From Corynebacterium sp. ACRPS (GTDB taxonomy: Bacteria; Actinomycetota; Actinomycetes; Mycobacteriales; Mycobacteriaceae), in contig NZ_JAKRMY010000014.1 of NCBI RefSeq assembly GCF_022346005.1, positions 1-55,624 on the forward strand: DNA of 55,624 nucleotides. The letters are read 5' to 3'. Below the pieces are notes generated by a model that worked only from the letters and a program-made list of their open reading frames with translations, was not told where the DNA came from and made no database searches. Shown here piece after piece: positions 24,970 to 34,103 of this stretch (the first letter of the stretch is position 1; every line of letters begins with the position of its first letter). Both the position numbers and the translations under genes were made by a program.

Positions 24970-26586
24970 ATGGCATTCAAACCCCGAGAGCCCGGGGAAT
25001 TCCCCTCACTCGGCTGGGAATGCCTCGCCTGGATTGAAGAAAACCTCGCCCAGCCAGACTGCGCCGAATACCAACCTCTAGTACTCACGCCTGAACAAGC
25101 TCGCTTTATTCTTCGCTACTACAAACTCGACCCTGAGACTGGGCAGCGTGTCTATACACGCGGCATTCTCTCCCGCCCCAAAGGCTGGGGTAAGTCACCA
25201 ATCATGGGAGCTATTGGCGCCCTAGAAGCACTAGGACCAGTGTGCTTCGGCGGGTGGGACGCATCAGGGCAGCCTGTGGGGGTTCCATGGTCTGAATTCA
25301 CCACACCGAAAGTACAGTTTGCCGCGGTCAACGAGGACCAATCCAAGAATGCCTATGGACCACTGCTAGAGATGCTGCGAGACGGCCCAGCTATGCGAAA
25401 CTACGACATTGACCCAATGGAGACGTTTGTCGCTCTCCCCAAAGGCCGCATCGAATTCATTACCGCGGGAGCATTGTCAAAAGAAGGCGGCAGGCCTGTA
25501 TGGTTTTCTGCCGACCAGACCGAAGCGTGGACCCAGAGCAACGGTGGCGTGAAGCTAGCTGCAGTGCTACGTCGCAACACAGGCAAGCTAGGCGGTCATT
25601 CTATCGAGACTCCTAACGCCTATAGACCAGGCAGTGGTTCGGTTGCTGAGGAAACGTTTAAGGCCCTCGAACTGCAAAAGCAGGGGCGACTTAAGCGAGA
25701 GACGATTCTGGTGGACCACCGTGAAGCGCCAGAGGATACGGACTTAGCTGACCATGATTCCCTTTACCACGGACTGGTTCATGCTTATGGCGATTCCGCT
25801 AGAGATAATGGTGGCTGGGTGGATATTGAGCGCATCATTACCGAGATTTGGGACCCGTCGACTGACCCTTCTGATGCGCGACAGTTCTACCTCAATCAGA
25901 TTGTCTCTTCGTCCGATTCCTTCCTCTCCCACCTCGAGGTAGATGCCATTGAGGACAGGGATAAGGCTATCCAGCCAGGCGACAAGATTGTATTGGGCTT
26001 TGACGGCTCAAGAGGCCGTGTGCGTGGTAACGCGGATGCGACCGCGCTGATTGGCATGCGTGTGACAGATGGGCATTTGTTCGAGATTGCGGTGTGGCAG
26101 TCGAAGACGCCCCGCGACCCGGTCTGGGAACCGGACACACGCCAGGTTGATGCCGTCGTGCGTGACTGCTTTTCTCGTTACCGTGTCGTGGGCATGTACT
26201 GCGACCCGTCCGGCTGGACGGAGCATGTTTCCGCGTGGGAAGCGGAATTCGCCCCGAAGCTTAAGGTGCGGGCCACCTCGTCGCATCCGTTGATGGCGTG
26301 GCCGAGGGGCAAAAGTGCCGCGGTATACCAATCGCTAAGCGAGTTTAGGCAGGCAGTAGTCAACCGCGACATTACTTACGACGGCGGACCGTACCTGCGC
26401 GCACATCTTTTGAACGCGAAGCGCAGGGAGACACGTACTGGATATTTGCTTTATAAGTCGTCTCCAGAGTCTGCTGATAAAATTGACGCAGCGTATGCCG
26501 CAGTCATGGCCTATAAGTGCTACTTGGATGCTGTCTCGCACGGGGTGACGAAAAAGAAGAAAAAGAGGGGGTCGTTCATTTTATGA
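24970..26586 (+). CDS. terminase large subunit
   Basis: A 538-aa packaging motor and nuclease. The Walker A-like SRPKGWGKSP (residues 68-77) drives DNA translocation; the RNase-H-fold nuclease begins near residue 340 with LGFDGSRGRVRGNADA, whose Asp is a metal ligand. Length and motifs fit HK97-type/actinophage TerL. The ATG of the portal gene overlaps its stop (ATGA). Confidence 0.93.
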   Translation: MAFKPREPGEFPSLGWECLAWIEENLAQPDCAEYQPLVLTPEQARFILRYYKLDPETGQRVYTRGILSRPKGWGKSPIMGAIGALEALGPVCFGGWDASGQPVGVPWSEFTTPKVQFAAVNEDQSKNAYGPLLEMLRDGPAMRNYDIDPMETFVALPKGRIEFITAGALSKEGGRPVWFSADQTEAWTQSNGGVKLAAVLRRNTGKLGGHSIETPNAYRPGSGSVAEETFKALELQKQGRLKRETILVDHREAPEDTDLADHDSLYHGLVHAYGDSARDNGGWVDIERIITEIWDPSTDPSDARQFYLNQIVSSSDSFLSHLEVDAIEDRDKAIQPGDKIVLGFDGSRGRVRGNADATALIGMRVTDGHLFEIAVWQSKTPRDPVWEPDTRQVDAVVRDCFSRYRVVGMYCDPSGWTEHVSAWEAEFAPKLKVRATSSHPLMAWPRGKSAAVYQSLSEFRQAVVNRDITYDGGPYLRAHLLNAKRRETRTGYLLYKSSPESADKIDAAYAAVMAYKCYLDAVSHGVTKKKKKRGSFIL

Positions 26587-28058
26587 TTCGGGGGCTAACG
26601 CAAAATGAAGAAGATATTCTAAGTGTATTAACAACTGAGGTCACAGGACACCGGCAGGGTAATAAGCAGCTGGCGTCATACTATGACGGGACGCATCGAG
26701 TGCAGCGCATTGGCGTTGCGGTGCCGAACTCATTGTCGGATATTGGGGTTGTTTCCGGATGGCCGGCAACTGTGGTAGATACCTACGGTGATTTGCTACG
26801 CATGGATGGGTTCATATCACCGGACTATGGCGAGGAGATGCGGCTAGTCACGCGTCGGTTTAATGTTCCGCTTCGAGTGTCTGAAGCCATTTTGGACATG
26901 CTGATTTTCGGCCTGGGCCTATTAGCTGTAGAGCCCGACCCGCACGGCGTATTCCGCTTGCGGTCAGTATCGCCTTTGTCTGGCTCACTATTGTGGGATG
27001 ACGCCACCAACGGTCCAGTGGCCGGGTATCGCCGCTCGGGAGTTAATTCGGAGGGCGTGTACCGCGAGGTGCTCTACCTGCAGGGCGAGGTCATTGTCAT
27101 TTCCAAAGACTCAACCGACGTGGGTACGGTGCGCTCAGTGGAGCGATTCGACGTTCCTGGCGGCGGATTCCCTATGTTCCGGCTGCGCAATCGCCTGCGC
27201 ACATCGCACTGGTCGGGTCAGTCAGAAATCACCCCGGCCGTGCGGTATCTGACAGATGCAGCTGCCCGCACGTTAGAGAACATGGAGTATAACTCTGAGT
27301 TTTATGCCTCCCCACAGCGATGGGCTACCGGCGCCTCACCTGAGGATTTCGGCTACGACCCAGAGGGCATGACGGAGTTCGACCGCGTAGAGATGGGCTG
27401 GCGGACTTCTATCGGCAAGATGCTTGTCCTCAACGGCGATGAGGACGACCCCAAGCAGCCCAGCGTCGGACAATTCGCATCGTCTCCTCCTACCCCATTT
27501 ATCGAGCAGGTACGCGCCTACTCTCAGTTGATTGCTTCTGAGTCAAAGATTCCGGCCCAGTATTTTGGTTTCATGACGGAAAATCCGCCCTCGGGTGACT
27601 CGATTCGCGTGTGGAAAGAGCAATTGATTCGCGCATCAGAGATTAAGACGGAGTTGATGAATCCAGACCTGTTGGAGCTGGCTCGCGTACTCGTGCAGCT
27701 TTCCGACTTCGACAATGACGTCGATGTTGAAAGCCTCGTCGACGGGCTCGAAGTGGATTGGCGCGACCCCGCCACCGAGTCCAAGGCCGCCGACGCCGAC
27801 TGGGCGCTAAAGCTGCTTACTTCCGGTGTGCTCGCCCCCGATTCCGAGGTACTACTGAAAAACCTGCACTTTTCAGCCGCCGACCGGCTCCAAATCGAGC
27901 AGGAAAACCGCAGTAAACGCCTCTCCCAGTTGGCAAAGGTACTCCAAGCTTCGACACCACAAGACCAAGAAAATACCGAATCGTCACACCAAACCCCCGA
28001 CCGGGTGGCACCGTCACCGCGTGAAAACGCCAGCGACGACGCCAAGGAGGCACGCTAG
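26583..28058 (+). CDS. portal protein (SPP1 gp6-like)
   Basis: A 491-aa portal protein forming the dodecameric ring for DNA entry and exit. Segments such as YYDGTHRV near residue 40 and the SKIPAQYFG-PPSGDSIR motif near 345-360 are typical of SPP1-type portals. The start at 26583 overlaps the terL stop by four bases. The C-terminal 30 residues are charged and disordered. Confidence 0.9.
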   Translation: MIRGLTQNEEDILSVLTTEVTGHRQGNKQLASYYDGTHRVQRIGVAVPNSLSDIGVVSGWPATVVDTYGDLLRMDGFISPDYGEEMRLVTRRFNVPLRVSEAILDMLIFGLGLLAVEPDPHGVFRLRSVSPLSGSLLWDDATNGPVAGYRRSGVNSEGVYREVLYLQGEVIVISKDSTDVGTVRSVERFDVPGGGFPMFRLRNRLRTSHWSGQSEITPAVRYLTDAAARTLENMEYNSEFYASPQRWATGASPEDFGYDPEGMTEFDRVEMGWRTSIGKMLVLNGDEDDPKQPSVGQFASSPPTPFIEQVRAYSQLIASESKIPAQYFGFMTENPPSGDSIRVWKEQLIRASEIKTELMNPDLLELARVLVQLSDFDNDVDVESLVDGLEVDWRDPATESKAADADWALKLLTSGVLAPDSEVLLKNLHFSAADRLQIEQENRSKRLSQLAKVLQASTPQDQENTESSHQTPDRVAPSPRENASDDAKEAR

Positions 28059-28784
28059 ATGAACGCGGTAGACCCACAACGCCCTTGGGCTTCAATCACA
28101 CCCGTCGTTGATTCCATAGCTCGCCAAGCCGTTACGGACCTCAATTCACGCGCCCTCATCATCCCGGACATCACCGCCGACCCCTACCGCCAGAAAGAAC
28201 TTCTTCGGCAAATGGTGCGCGAAGCCATCGACTCCTACGGCACAGCCGTTTCTGATGCCACGATGGCGTGGCTAGAAGAACAAGAAGACTACATGGAGAT
28301 GCGGCCGGTGGAATGGAAGCCACGCCGGGTGGATTCCGAGCAGGTTGAGGCTCGAATGGCGAAGGATTTCGCACCGTTATTCTTTGAAGAGCAAGGTTAT
28401 AATCGCACGTTGAATTCGATGGGGTTCATCGTCGCTGATGAGTTGTATTCCAGGCAGCGTAAAAACACTGAGCATACGGCGTGGAAAGGCGGTGGGTCGT
28501 GGGCTCGTGTTGCTCATCCTGGGGCGTGTGCGTTTTGTACGTTGTTGGCGTCTCGAGGGTTTGATTATTCGTCTCAGTCGACTGCTGGTGGTGGGTATTC
28601 GGGGGCGCATTTTCATGACCATTGCCGGTGCCTTGTGATTTGCCGTAAGCGCGGCCATGTTGAGCTTCCAGAATCGACGATTAGAGCGCAAAAGATTTAT
28701 AAGAAGGCTCAAGAAGAAGTTGATAGCACGGACCCCGATGTGTTGTTGCAGGCGATGCGTCAGGTGGGTGACCTTAGGAAATGA
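28059..28784 (+). CDS. MuF-like head morphogenesis / minor capsid protein
   Basis: A 241-aa protein directly after the portal stop codon. The helical N-terminus is followed by a small Cys/His domain: ACAFCTLLASRG near residue 160 and HFHDHCRCLVICRK near 185, the pattern seen in MuF/gp15-like minor head proteins of actinophages. The first third uses C-ending codons and the rest T/G-ending ones, suggesting a mosaic origin. Confidence 0.8.
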   Translation: MNAVDPQRPWASITPVVDSIARQAVTDLNSRALIIPDITADPYRQKELLRQMVREAIDSYGTAVSDATMAWLEEQEDYMEMRPVEWKPRRVDSEQVEARMAKDFAPLFFEEQGYNRTLNSMGFIVADELYSRQRKNTEHTAWKGGGSWARVAHPGACAFCTLLASRGFDYSSQSTAGGGYSGAHFHDHCRCLVICRKRGHVELPESTIRAQKIYKKAQEEVDSTDPDVLLQAMRQVGDLRK

Positions 28785-28791
28785 ACAGGTG

Positions 28792-28813
28792 TGCTATTCT
28801 TTGGGGTGGTTAC
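28792..28813 (+). promoter_or_regulatory. extended -10 promoter candidate before the scaffold gene
   Basis: TGCTATTCT (28792-28800) is directly followed by TTGGGGTGGTTAC, a 13-base element that reappears at 32388-32400 before the major tail protein gene. No -35 box is evident. Confidence 0.4.
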
Positions 28814-28876
28814 GGTTTGTATCCGGAAGGGATGAATGAGGCCGTAGTCCACAAACTGAACATTTAGGGGGACGCT

Positions 28877-29413
28877 GTGTCGCACGAGGACGCAAACGCT
28901 GACAATTCCGAAAAGGAAACCACCAGCGGGGATACTGCAACCAACGCCGCAAAGGCGGAAACCGAAACCGCATCAACTGACTACCGTAAAAAGTACGAGG
29001 ACATGCGGGCCCACTCTCGCACGTGGGAAAACCGGGCAGAAAAATCGCTAGCAGACGTTGAGCAGCTTACCGCGGACAAAGAGAAACTCGAATCCACGAT
29101 TAAAGACCTTCAGGCTGAGCTTTCGACGGCCCATAGTCAGGTTGAAGATGCTCAGCATAATCGGGATTTAATTATCCACATCGCGGGGCTCGGCGGCGAC
29201 GTAGAGCAACTATTCGATTCGAAAAGCTTCTGCGCAGCCATTGATAAGCTCGACGCTGACGATGACGATTTTGAATCCACGCTTAAAGACCTCATCGGCA
29301 AGCACTCCCCCGCCGCCCCTGCATCGTCGCGGCTTACCTGGGAATCACCGAATCAGGGTATTTCTCGGGGTGAGGAGCTGTGGCAGAGGCGTAAGAAGCG
29401 CCAGGGGGCGTAG
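28877..29413 (+). CDS. capsid scaffold protein
   Basis: A 178-aa, highly charged protein: disordered acidic N-terminus, a coiled coil at about residues 50-110, and a basic C-terminus (EELWQRRKKRQGA) typical of scaffolds that contact the capsid shell. It starts with GTG after an AGGGGG leader. Its position between minor head protein and decoration/capsid genes supports the role. Confidence 0.8.
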   Translation: MSHEDANADNSEKETTSGDTATNAAKAETETASTDYRKKYEDMRAHSRTWENRAEKSLADVEQLTADKEKLESTIKDLQAELSTAHSQVEDAQHNRDLIIHIAGLGGDVEQLFDSKSFCAAIDKLDADDDDFESTLKDLIGKHSPAAPASSRLTWESPNQGISRGEELWQRRKKRQGA

Positions 29414-29443
29414 TCCGCATTCATCACATCATCGGGGGATATT

Positions 29444-29869
29444 ATGCACTTTCGGCCAGAATTTGACCGTTACTCTCCCAGCGACCTGTCGTGGCTGGGC
29501 TCTCGCCACGCAGTAGACAACGCCGAAACCGGCACGCTGGGCGAAAAGACTACCCATATTCGCACGTCCGTCCTACCCTCTGGCACCGCCTTGCACCGCG
29601 AAGGCGACTACTGGGTGCCAGTCACGTCCAAGACTCAGTCCGTGGACGGGTTCCTGCTGACGGACCAGGACAATAACCCAGGCGAGGTTGTGCCGATTGT
29701 CTGGCACGGCCGTGTTCGCGTTGACCGCCTTCCGGATTCCAACAATCGCGTGAACATCGCAGAATGCGACCACGCAGAATTCACGTTCGTGCACGAACCG
29801 CACGGTTCTTTGTGGAATGAGGATGGCTCCACCAACTTCGATGCCATCGGCGACGTACGGGAGGATTAA
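29444..29869 (+). CDS. head decoration / capsid stabilisation protein
   Basis: A 141-aa beta-rich protein immediately before the major capsid gene. Position and length suggest a lambda gpD-like decoration protein that binds the expanded head. A GGGGG leader lies five bases before the ATG. Family membership was not tested by alignment. Confidence 0.65.
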   Translation: MHFRPEFDRYSPSDLSWLGSRHAVDNAETGTLGEKTTHIRTSVLPSGTALHREGDYWVPVTSKTQSVDGFLLTDQDNNPGEVVPIVWHGRVRVDRLPDSNNRVNIAECDHAEFTFVHEPHGSLWNEDGSTNFDAIGDVRED

Positions 29870-29871
29870 TC

Positions 29872-30930
29872 ATGGGTTCGACGCAAATTTGGAACGAGGT
29901 CCTCTCACCTGAGGACCTGACTATCTACGCAAACCACTATCTAAACGACCTGCAGGCCGCCGGTGGCTCCCTGTCTGCTTACTTCCCAGACCAGCTAATT
30001 AACGACGTGTTCTTCAGCTGGATGACCGAGCAAGACACCGGACGCCTGGCTGAGGTGCGCTCTGCAGACGCTGAGACGCCGATTGGCTCCATGGGCGGCG
30101 GCCAGAAGGCCATGATGCAGATGCCTCTGATTGGTCAGAAGGTCCGCATCAACGAGATGGACCAGCTGCGCAGCTTCCACCAGGGTGATTCCCGCTTCCA
30201 GGAAGACGACATGACCAAGGCCACCGAGACGGTCGTCCGCGCAGTCGCCAACCGCGTCGAGGTAGCCCGCGGTGACGTTCTCACCACCGGCCGTGTCCGC
30301 TATTCGGAAAACGGCGCCATCGTTGACGCCGGCATTGGCCGCGATGAGGAATTCGAGGTCACCCCGAAGAAGCACTGGGATGACCAGGATTCCGGCGCCC
30401 TGGAAGACATCATCTCGTGGGCTATGGCTTATGAGGACGCCAACGGCACCAAGCCGGGCACGATTATTGCTTCGCCGAAGGTCATCCAGAAGCTGCAGAC
30501 GAATAAGCAGTTCCGCGATGCGGCGAATACCACCGGCGAGTTGGCTCGTGTCTCCTCTGGCGCTATTAATGCTGTACTGCAGGACCAGGGGCTTCCGGGG
30601 ATTACGTCGTATTCTCGTTCCGTGCGTGATGGTAAGGCTGCGCGCCGGATTCTGGATGAGAATACGTTGTACTTCCTGCCGCCGGAGACTCAGTCTGGTC
30701 TGCTGGGCTATACGGTGTGGGGTCAGACGGTGGAGATGAATTCTCCGGAGTACAACCTGTCTGGCGCTGGTCAGATTGCGGTCGGTGCTTGGCGTGAGAA
30801 CGACCCGATGGCGTATTGGGTTCGTGCTAACTGTGCTGTGCAGCCGATTCTGACGAATCCGAATATGGCCATGGTTGCTCACGTGGTTAAGCCTGGTCCT
30901 GCGAAGAAGGCTGGCCGTAGCGCTAAGTAG
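29872..30930 (+). CDS. major capsid protein
   Basis: A 352-aa HK97-fold capsid protein resembling the phage capsid E family: N-terminal helix, IGQKVRINEMDQLR (the E-loop region, about residues 85-100) and the C-terminal FLPPE - LGYTVWGQTVE strand region. It assembles the icosahedral shell on the scaffold. It begins two bases after the decoration gene stop. Confidence 0.88.
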   Translation: MGSTQIWNEVLSPEDLTIYANHYLNDLQAAGGSLSAYFPDQLINDVFFSWMTEQDTGRLAEVRSADAETPIGSMGGGQKAMMQMPLIGQKVRINEMDQLRSFHQGDSRFQEDDMTKATETVVRAVANRVEVARGDVLTTGRVRYSENGAIVDAGIGRDEEFEVTPKKHWDDQDSGALEDIISWAMAYEDANGTKPGTIIASPKVIQKLQTNKQFRDAANTTGELARVSSGAINAVLQDQGLPGITSYSRSVRDGKAARRILDENTLYFLPPETQSGLLGYTVWGQTVEMNSPEYNLSGAGQIAVGAWRENDPMAYWVRANCAVQPILTNPNMAMVAHVVKPGPAKKAGRSAK

Positions 30931-30948
30931 TCCAGTTTGGGGGTTCAC

Positions 30949-31332
30949 GTGGACACATATTGCACGATTCTTGACGTTACTGACCGTTTGACTATTGAGC
31001 CGGATGAGGACGATAAGAGCCTTATTGTGGCAATGGTTGATGAGGCGACGGTCGCTATTGATGCTTATTTGGGTAAGCATTTTGATGAGTCAGTTCCGGC
31101 GGCGGTTCGTGTGGTGTGTGCCCGTGTGGCTGCCCGCGCTGTCTCTCGTGGCTTGTCGTCTGCTCCTGTGGGTGCTGAGTCTCAGTCGTTTACTGCTGGC
31201 CCGTTTTCGACGAGTCAGAATTTTGGGTCGAATTCGAATGCTGGCGGTGTGTTCTTGACGGCTGAGGATAAGCGGATGTTGCGCTCGGTTGGGGGTGGTC
31301 GTCGTGGCGCGTTCACGGTCTCACTCTACTGA
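30949..31332 (+). CDS. head-tail adaptor (connector) protein
   Basis: A 127-aa protein in the head-tail connector slot. The N-terminus (DVTDRL-IEPDEDDKSLIVAMVDEATVAID) has the helical pattern of gp6/gp15-type adaptors that dock under the portal. GTG at 30949 is preferred, with GGGGG five bases upstream; a TTG at 30937 is also in frame. Confidence 0.7.
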   Translation: MDTYCTILDVTDRLTIEPDEDDKSLIVAMVDEATVAIDAYLGKHFDESVPAAVRVVCARVAARAVSRGLSSAPVGAESQSFTAGPFSTSQNFGSNSNAGGVFLTAEDKRMLRSVGGGRRGAFTVSLY

Positions 31333-31687
31333 GTCGGGGTACCCACTCCCCTACCTTGTGCAGGTTCGCCGTCGTGAGGATTCGGGGGAGGATTCTTTAG
31401 GTAATCCGGTAACCAGATGGGGTGGTCCTCAGGTTGTGCGGGTTGCTGGTTGGTCTATTAGCGATTCCCCGGAAACTGGCCCGGATGATAAGGATGTTCG
31501 GCGTGTGGATTGGGCTGGCTCGTTGTTTGCGCTTCCAGGTGATGTGCATGCTGGTGATTTAGTTCATCTCGGTGGTGTTGATTTCTTGATTGCCGATGGT
31601 GGCCATGATTTCACGCATGGGCCGTGGTGGGACCCGGATTTGGCGGAGTATAAGCTGCGTATTTTTGAGGGGGTTGAGCGTGGCTGA
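31304..31687 (+). CDS. head closure protein
   Basis: A 127-aa beta-rich protein (LVQVRRRED - AGSLFALPGDVHAGDLVHLGGVDFLI) in the position and size class of gp16/FII-like head closure proteins. GTG at 31304 is chosen, giving a 29-base overlap with the preceding gene; TTG at 31289 and GTG at 31295 are alternatives. Confidence 0.65.
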   Translation: MARSRSHSTESGYPLPYLVQVRRREDSGEDSLGNPVTRWGGPQVVRVAGWSISDSPETGPDDKDVRRVDWAGSLFALPGDVHAGDLVHLGGVDFLIADGGHDFTHGPWWDPDLAEYKLRIFEGVERG

Positions 31688-31970
31688 CAGCTTTAAGTTC
31701 AAGATGAATCACCAGTTTTTTAATCGTGTGCTCAAGGAATCATCGGAGACTAAGCATCTAGTTGATGGCAAGGCCGAGGAGTTCCGTTCGAAGGTTGGCG
31801 ACCATTATGTCGTGAAGCCTGCTGAGCAAGGCCGTGGCCGCTGGCGTGCGTTGATTGTGCCTACGCCCGGTGATTGGGAGGCCTACGGGCATGAGAAGAA
31901 GCATAATGCGTTGCAAAAGGCTGTAGGCGCCTACCCGGTCGCGTCGAAGTCTCCGAAGAAGGGAGCATAG
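31680..31970 (+). CDS. HK97 gp10-like neck / tail component
   Basis: A 96-aa protein starting at a GTG that overlaps the previous stop by 8 bases. It has a basic helical N-terminus and ends in KKGA, in the usual place for HK97 gp10/minor neck proteins. Assignment is mainly by synteny. Confidence 0.6.
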   Translation: MADSFKFKMNHQFFNRVLKESSETKHLVDGKAEEFRSKVGDHYVVKPAEQGRGRWRALIVPTPGDWEAYGHEKKHNALQKAVGAYPVASKSPKKGA

Positions 31971-31973
31971 CTA

Positions 31974-32351
31974 ATGCGGCATCCTTCTGCGATTGTTGTC
32001 TCTTGCCTGAAGCGGTGGCTTAAAGGTTCCGAGTTCGACGGGGTGTATGTGGCGACCAAGGTCCCGGATGAGCTTGACGGGCCCATGGTTCAGGTTGATG
32101 CGGCGGCCCCTGACCGGGAAACGCCGGTGACTGACCGTACTCGCATCATACTTTTGGCCTACGGCACCGATGATGAGTACTGCGTGGACCTTCTGTCCGC
32201 CTGCCTGGAGGGCATGGAGGTTTCCTACCGTGCTGAGGGGGATATTTTGGATTGGGATACTGATACCGACCCGTATATTTTCCCTGACCCGGATAGGCCT
32301 TCTGCTATTCGTTGGCAGGGCGCGGGCACCTTGTGGACGGCGTTAAGTTAA
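31974..32351 (+). CDS. tail terminator / tail completion protein
   Basis: A 125-aa protein directly upstream of the major tail protein. The alternating alpha/beta pattern (AIVVSCLKRWL - VQVDAAAPD - RIILLAYGTD) matches lambda gpU-like tail terminators, which stop tail-tube growth and bind the head. Assignment is by synteny and size. Confidence 0.65.
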   Translation: MRHPSAIVVSCLKRWLKGSEFDGVYVATKVPDELDGPMVQVDAAAPDRETPVTDRTRIILLAYGTDDEYCVDLLSACLEGMEVSYRAEGDILDWDTDTDPYIFPDPDRPSAIRWQGAGTLWTALS

Positions 32352-32363
32352 GTATTTTTCATG

Positions 32364-32400
32364 TATAATTTGTGGTGACTGCCCTGCTTGGGGTGGTTAC
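32364..32400 (+). promoter_or_regulatory. promoter candidate before the major tail protein
   Basis: A perfect TATAAT (32364-32369) lies 61 bases before the gene, just after the tail terminator stop. The 13-base TTGGGGTGGTTAC element (32388-32400) follows, as at 28801. A separate promoter would fit the high copy number of tail-tube protein. Confidence 0.55.
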
Positions 32401-32429
32401 TCGGGGTAAATTTTTTTGGGGGAATTCGC

Positions 32430-33422
32430 ATGTCACGTATGCGACAAAATATTGTTGTCGGCGCGCCCGAGGTCAAAAGCGGCGGCGCCGCATGGATTGG
32501 CATGGCGGGCATCAACCCGCTGCAGACGCCACACTCTGCCTCTATCAGGGTGGCTTCACTGCCGGCAGTCAACAAGTTCAGCCCCGCTGGCTACATCAGC
32601 GAGGACGGACTAACAAAGACTGTCGACCGTGATACCGAAAAGGTTGTGGACTGGAATGGTGACACCATGGCAGTGTTGCAGTCCAACCACTCGGTGCAAA
32701 TCAAGTGCAAGTTCCACGAGATTGTCAATTCTCACGTGGCTACCGCCGTGATGGGCGAAGGAAACTTCCGTTCCCGTCATGATGGACGAGCAGTCCAGAT
32801 GATTGACAACGCGACGGAAACGCCCTACCGCTCATTCATCTTCGACATTCACGGCGGCGAAGACCTGAAGGGACGCTTGTTCATCCCGAATGGTCGCGTC
32901 ACCGAGCTCGACGACCAGGTGTTCTCGCGAGGCGAGGTCGTAGGCTTCGACGCCACGATTGAATGCTTCCCGGATGAAAAGGGAAACAACCTCTACACCT
33001 ACATTGACCGCCGCAACGTCAAGAAGGATGATGATGACCGCTTCCCAGATGATGGGCTGCCGGTTGTATCCCTGGCAGAAATTGAAGACATTGTGCGCAA
33101 TGCTCTGAATAATCTGCCTATCTCGCCGGACTTGGTTGCGGGGTTGTTCTACTCGCTCATTGACGGCAAGGGTGGGTTGGACCTTGAGTTCATCGACAAG
33201 CTCGCGAAGCACCTTGCTCCGCTTAACGGTGTCGACGATTTGCTGCAGCTGTTGTCTGACCTGGTGGAGGGTAAGGATGCGGCCACGTTGATTAAGGACG
33301 TGGAGGCATTGCCGTTTACTCCGCTGAATCGTCATAATCGTTGGGCTCAGGCGGTTGTTGACCTGCTCACCGGTGCTGGTGGGCGGCAAACGATTGATGA
33401 CCTGACCGGCGGCATCATCTAA
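32430..33422 (+). CDS. major tail protein with helical C-terminal extension
   Basis: A 330-aa tail-tube subunit. Residues 1-195 form the tube domain, with GAPEVKSGGAAWIGMAG, SPAGYISEDG and PYRSFIFDI segments. A second copy of this domain opens the 1685-aa protein 2.1 kb downstream, with nearly the same residue numbering. A charged linker KKDDDDRFPDD (198-208) leads to an unusual ~120-residue helical extension (LAEIEDIVRNALNNL and onwards) that is not part of the tube fold and may project from the tail. ATG at 32430 follows a GGGGG leader; upstream in-frame starts lack one. Confidence 0.8.
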   Translation: MSRMRQNIVVGAPEVKSGGAAWIGMAGINPLQTPHSASIRVASLPAVNKFSPAGYISEDGLTKTVDRDTEKVVDWNGDTMAVLQSNHSVQIKCKFHEIVNSHVATAVMGEGNFRSRHDGRAVQMIDNATETPYRSFIFDIHGGEDLKGRLFIPNGRVTELDDQVFSRGEVVGFDATIECFPDEKGNNLYTYIDRRNVKKDDDDRFPDDGLPVVSLAEIEDIVRNALNNLPISPDLVAGLFYSLIDGKGGLDLEFIDKLAKHLAPLNGVDDLLQLLSDLVEGKDAATLIKDVEALPFTPLNRHNRWAQAVVDLLTGAGGRQTIDDLTGGII

Positions 33423-33473
33423 ACACCAAACATTTTCGGGGAATTGTAAACACTATTTTTGGGGGTAAATTTC

Positions 33474-34103
33474 ATGGCTGATAAGGATAGCCTGCTTTCT
33501 CAAATCACTAACTCCATCCGCGACCTGCAGCAGCAGGGCGGCGTGGAAAAGGACACCGCTGATTCTCTCACCGGAATGTTCTCCAACTTCAACGGCATCA
33601 TCGACAAGATTTCCGAGTCCATCCCACAGCAGGTCTCCATGCTGGGCCGCACCGTCAAGGACGCCAAGACCCTCGCCGATGACCTCAAGCAGATTCTCGG
33701 CGGCCCACTGGTATTCCCAGGCACCGGCGTCCCCTCTGCCATTAAGGGCATCGAAGACGCCAAGACTCGCCTGCATGACCTCGTGGCTGAGCAGTTCGGC
33801 GATGCTGAAGCTCTCCCAGACAAGGCCGCAGAGCGTGTAAAGGAACTCGCAGACCACGCCGGCACGGTCGGCTCCGCTGTGGACGAGTTCGTTGGTTCTT
33901 CCTACGCAAAGAAGCTCTTCGACGGCATCACCCCGGGCGATGGCTTCCCGGAACTGGTCGGCAAGTTTGATGCCCTCCCTGAGGCTGACCGCAAGAAGCT
34001 CACGGACTTGGTCACCGGCATTGGTTCCTCCGCCCAGCCAATCGGTGCTGCCCTCGTGGACATTCTGCGCGCATTCAACGAGGACAACAAGGAGGAAAAG
34101 TAA
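33474..34103 (+). CDS. unknown helical tail-region protein (209 aa)
   Basis: I do not recognise this protein. It is acidic, almost entirely helical by pattern and without membrane segments: MADKDSLLSQITNSIRDLQQ at the start, then amphipathic repeats rich in Asp, Lys, Leu and Val. ATG at 33474 follows a GGGGG leader. Its stop overlaps the start of the 425-aa gene by one base (TAATG), so the two are coupled. It lies between the tail-tube gene and its giant paralogue, where most siphophages go straight to the tail chaperones. Confidence 0.8.
   Translation: MADKDSLLSQITNSIRDLQQQGGVEKDTADSLTGMFSNFNGIIDKISESIPQQVSMLGRTVKDAKTLADDLKQILGGPLVFPGTGVPSAIKGIEDAKTRLHDLVAEQFGDAEALPDKAAERVKELADHAGTVGSAVDEFVGSSYAKKLFDGITPGDGFPELVGKFDALPEADRKKLTDLVTGIGSSAQPIGAALVDILRAFNEDNKEEK

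Noticed and set aside
29995..31080. 361-aa leftward frame over the capsid gene
   Set aside because: Antisense shadow caused by lack of stop codons in GC-rich DNA; the capsid gene is clearly real.
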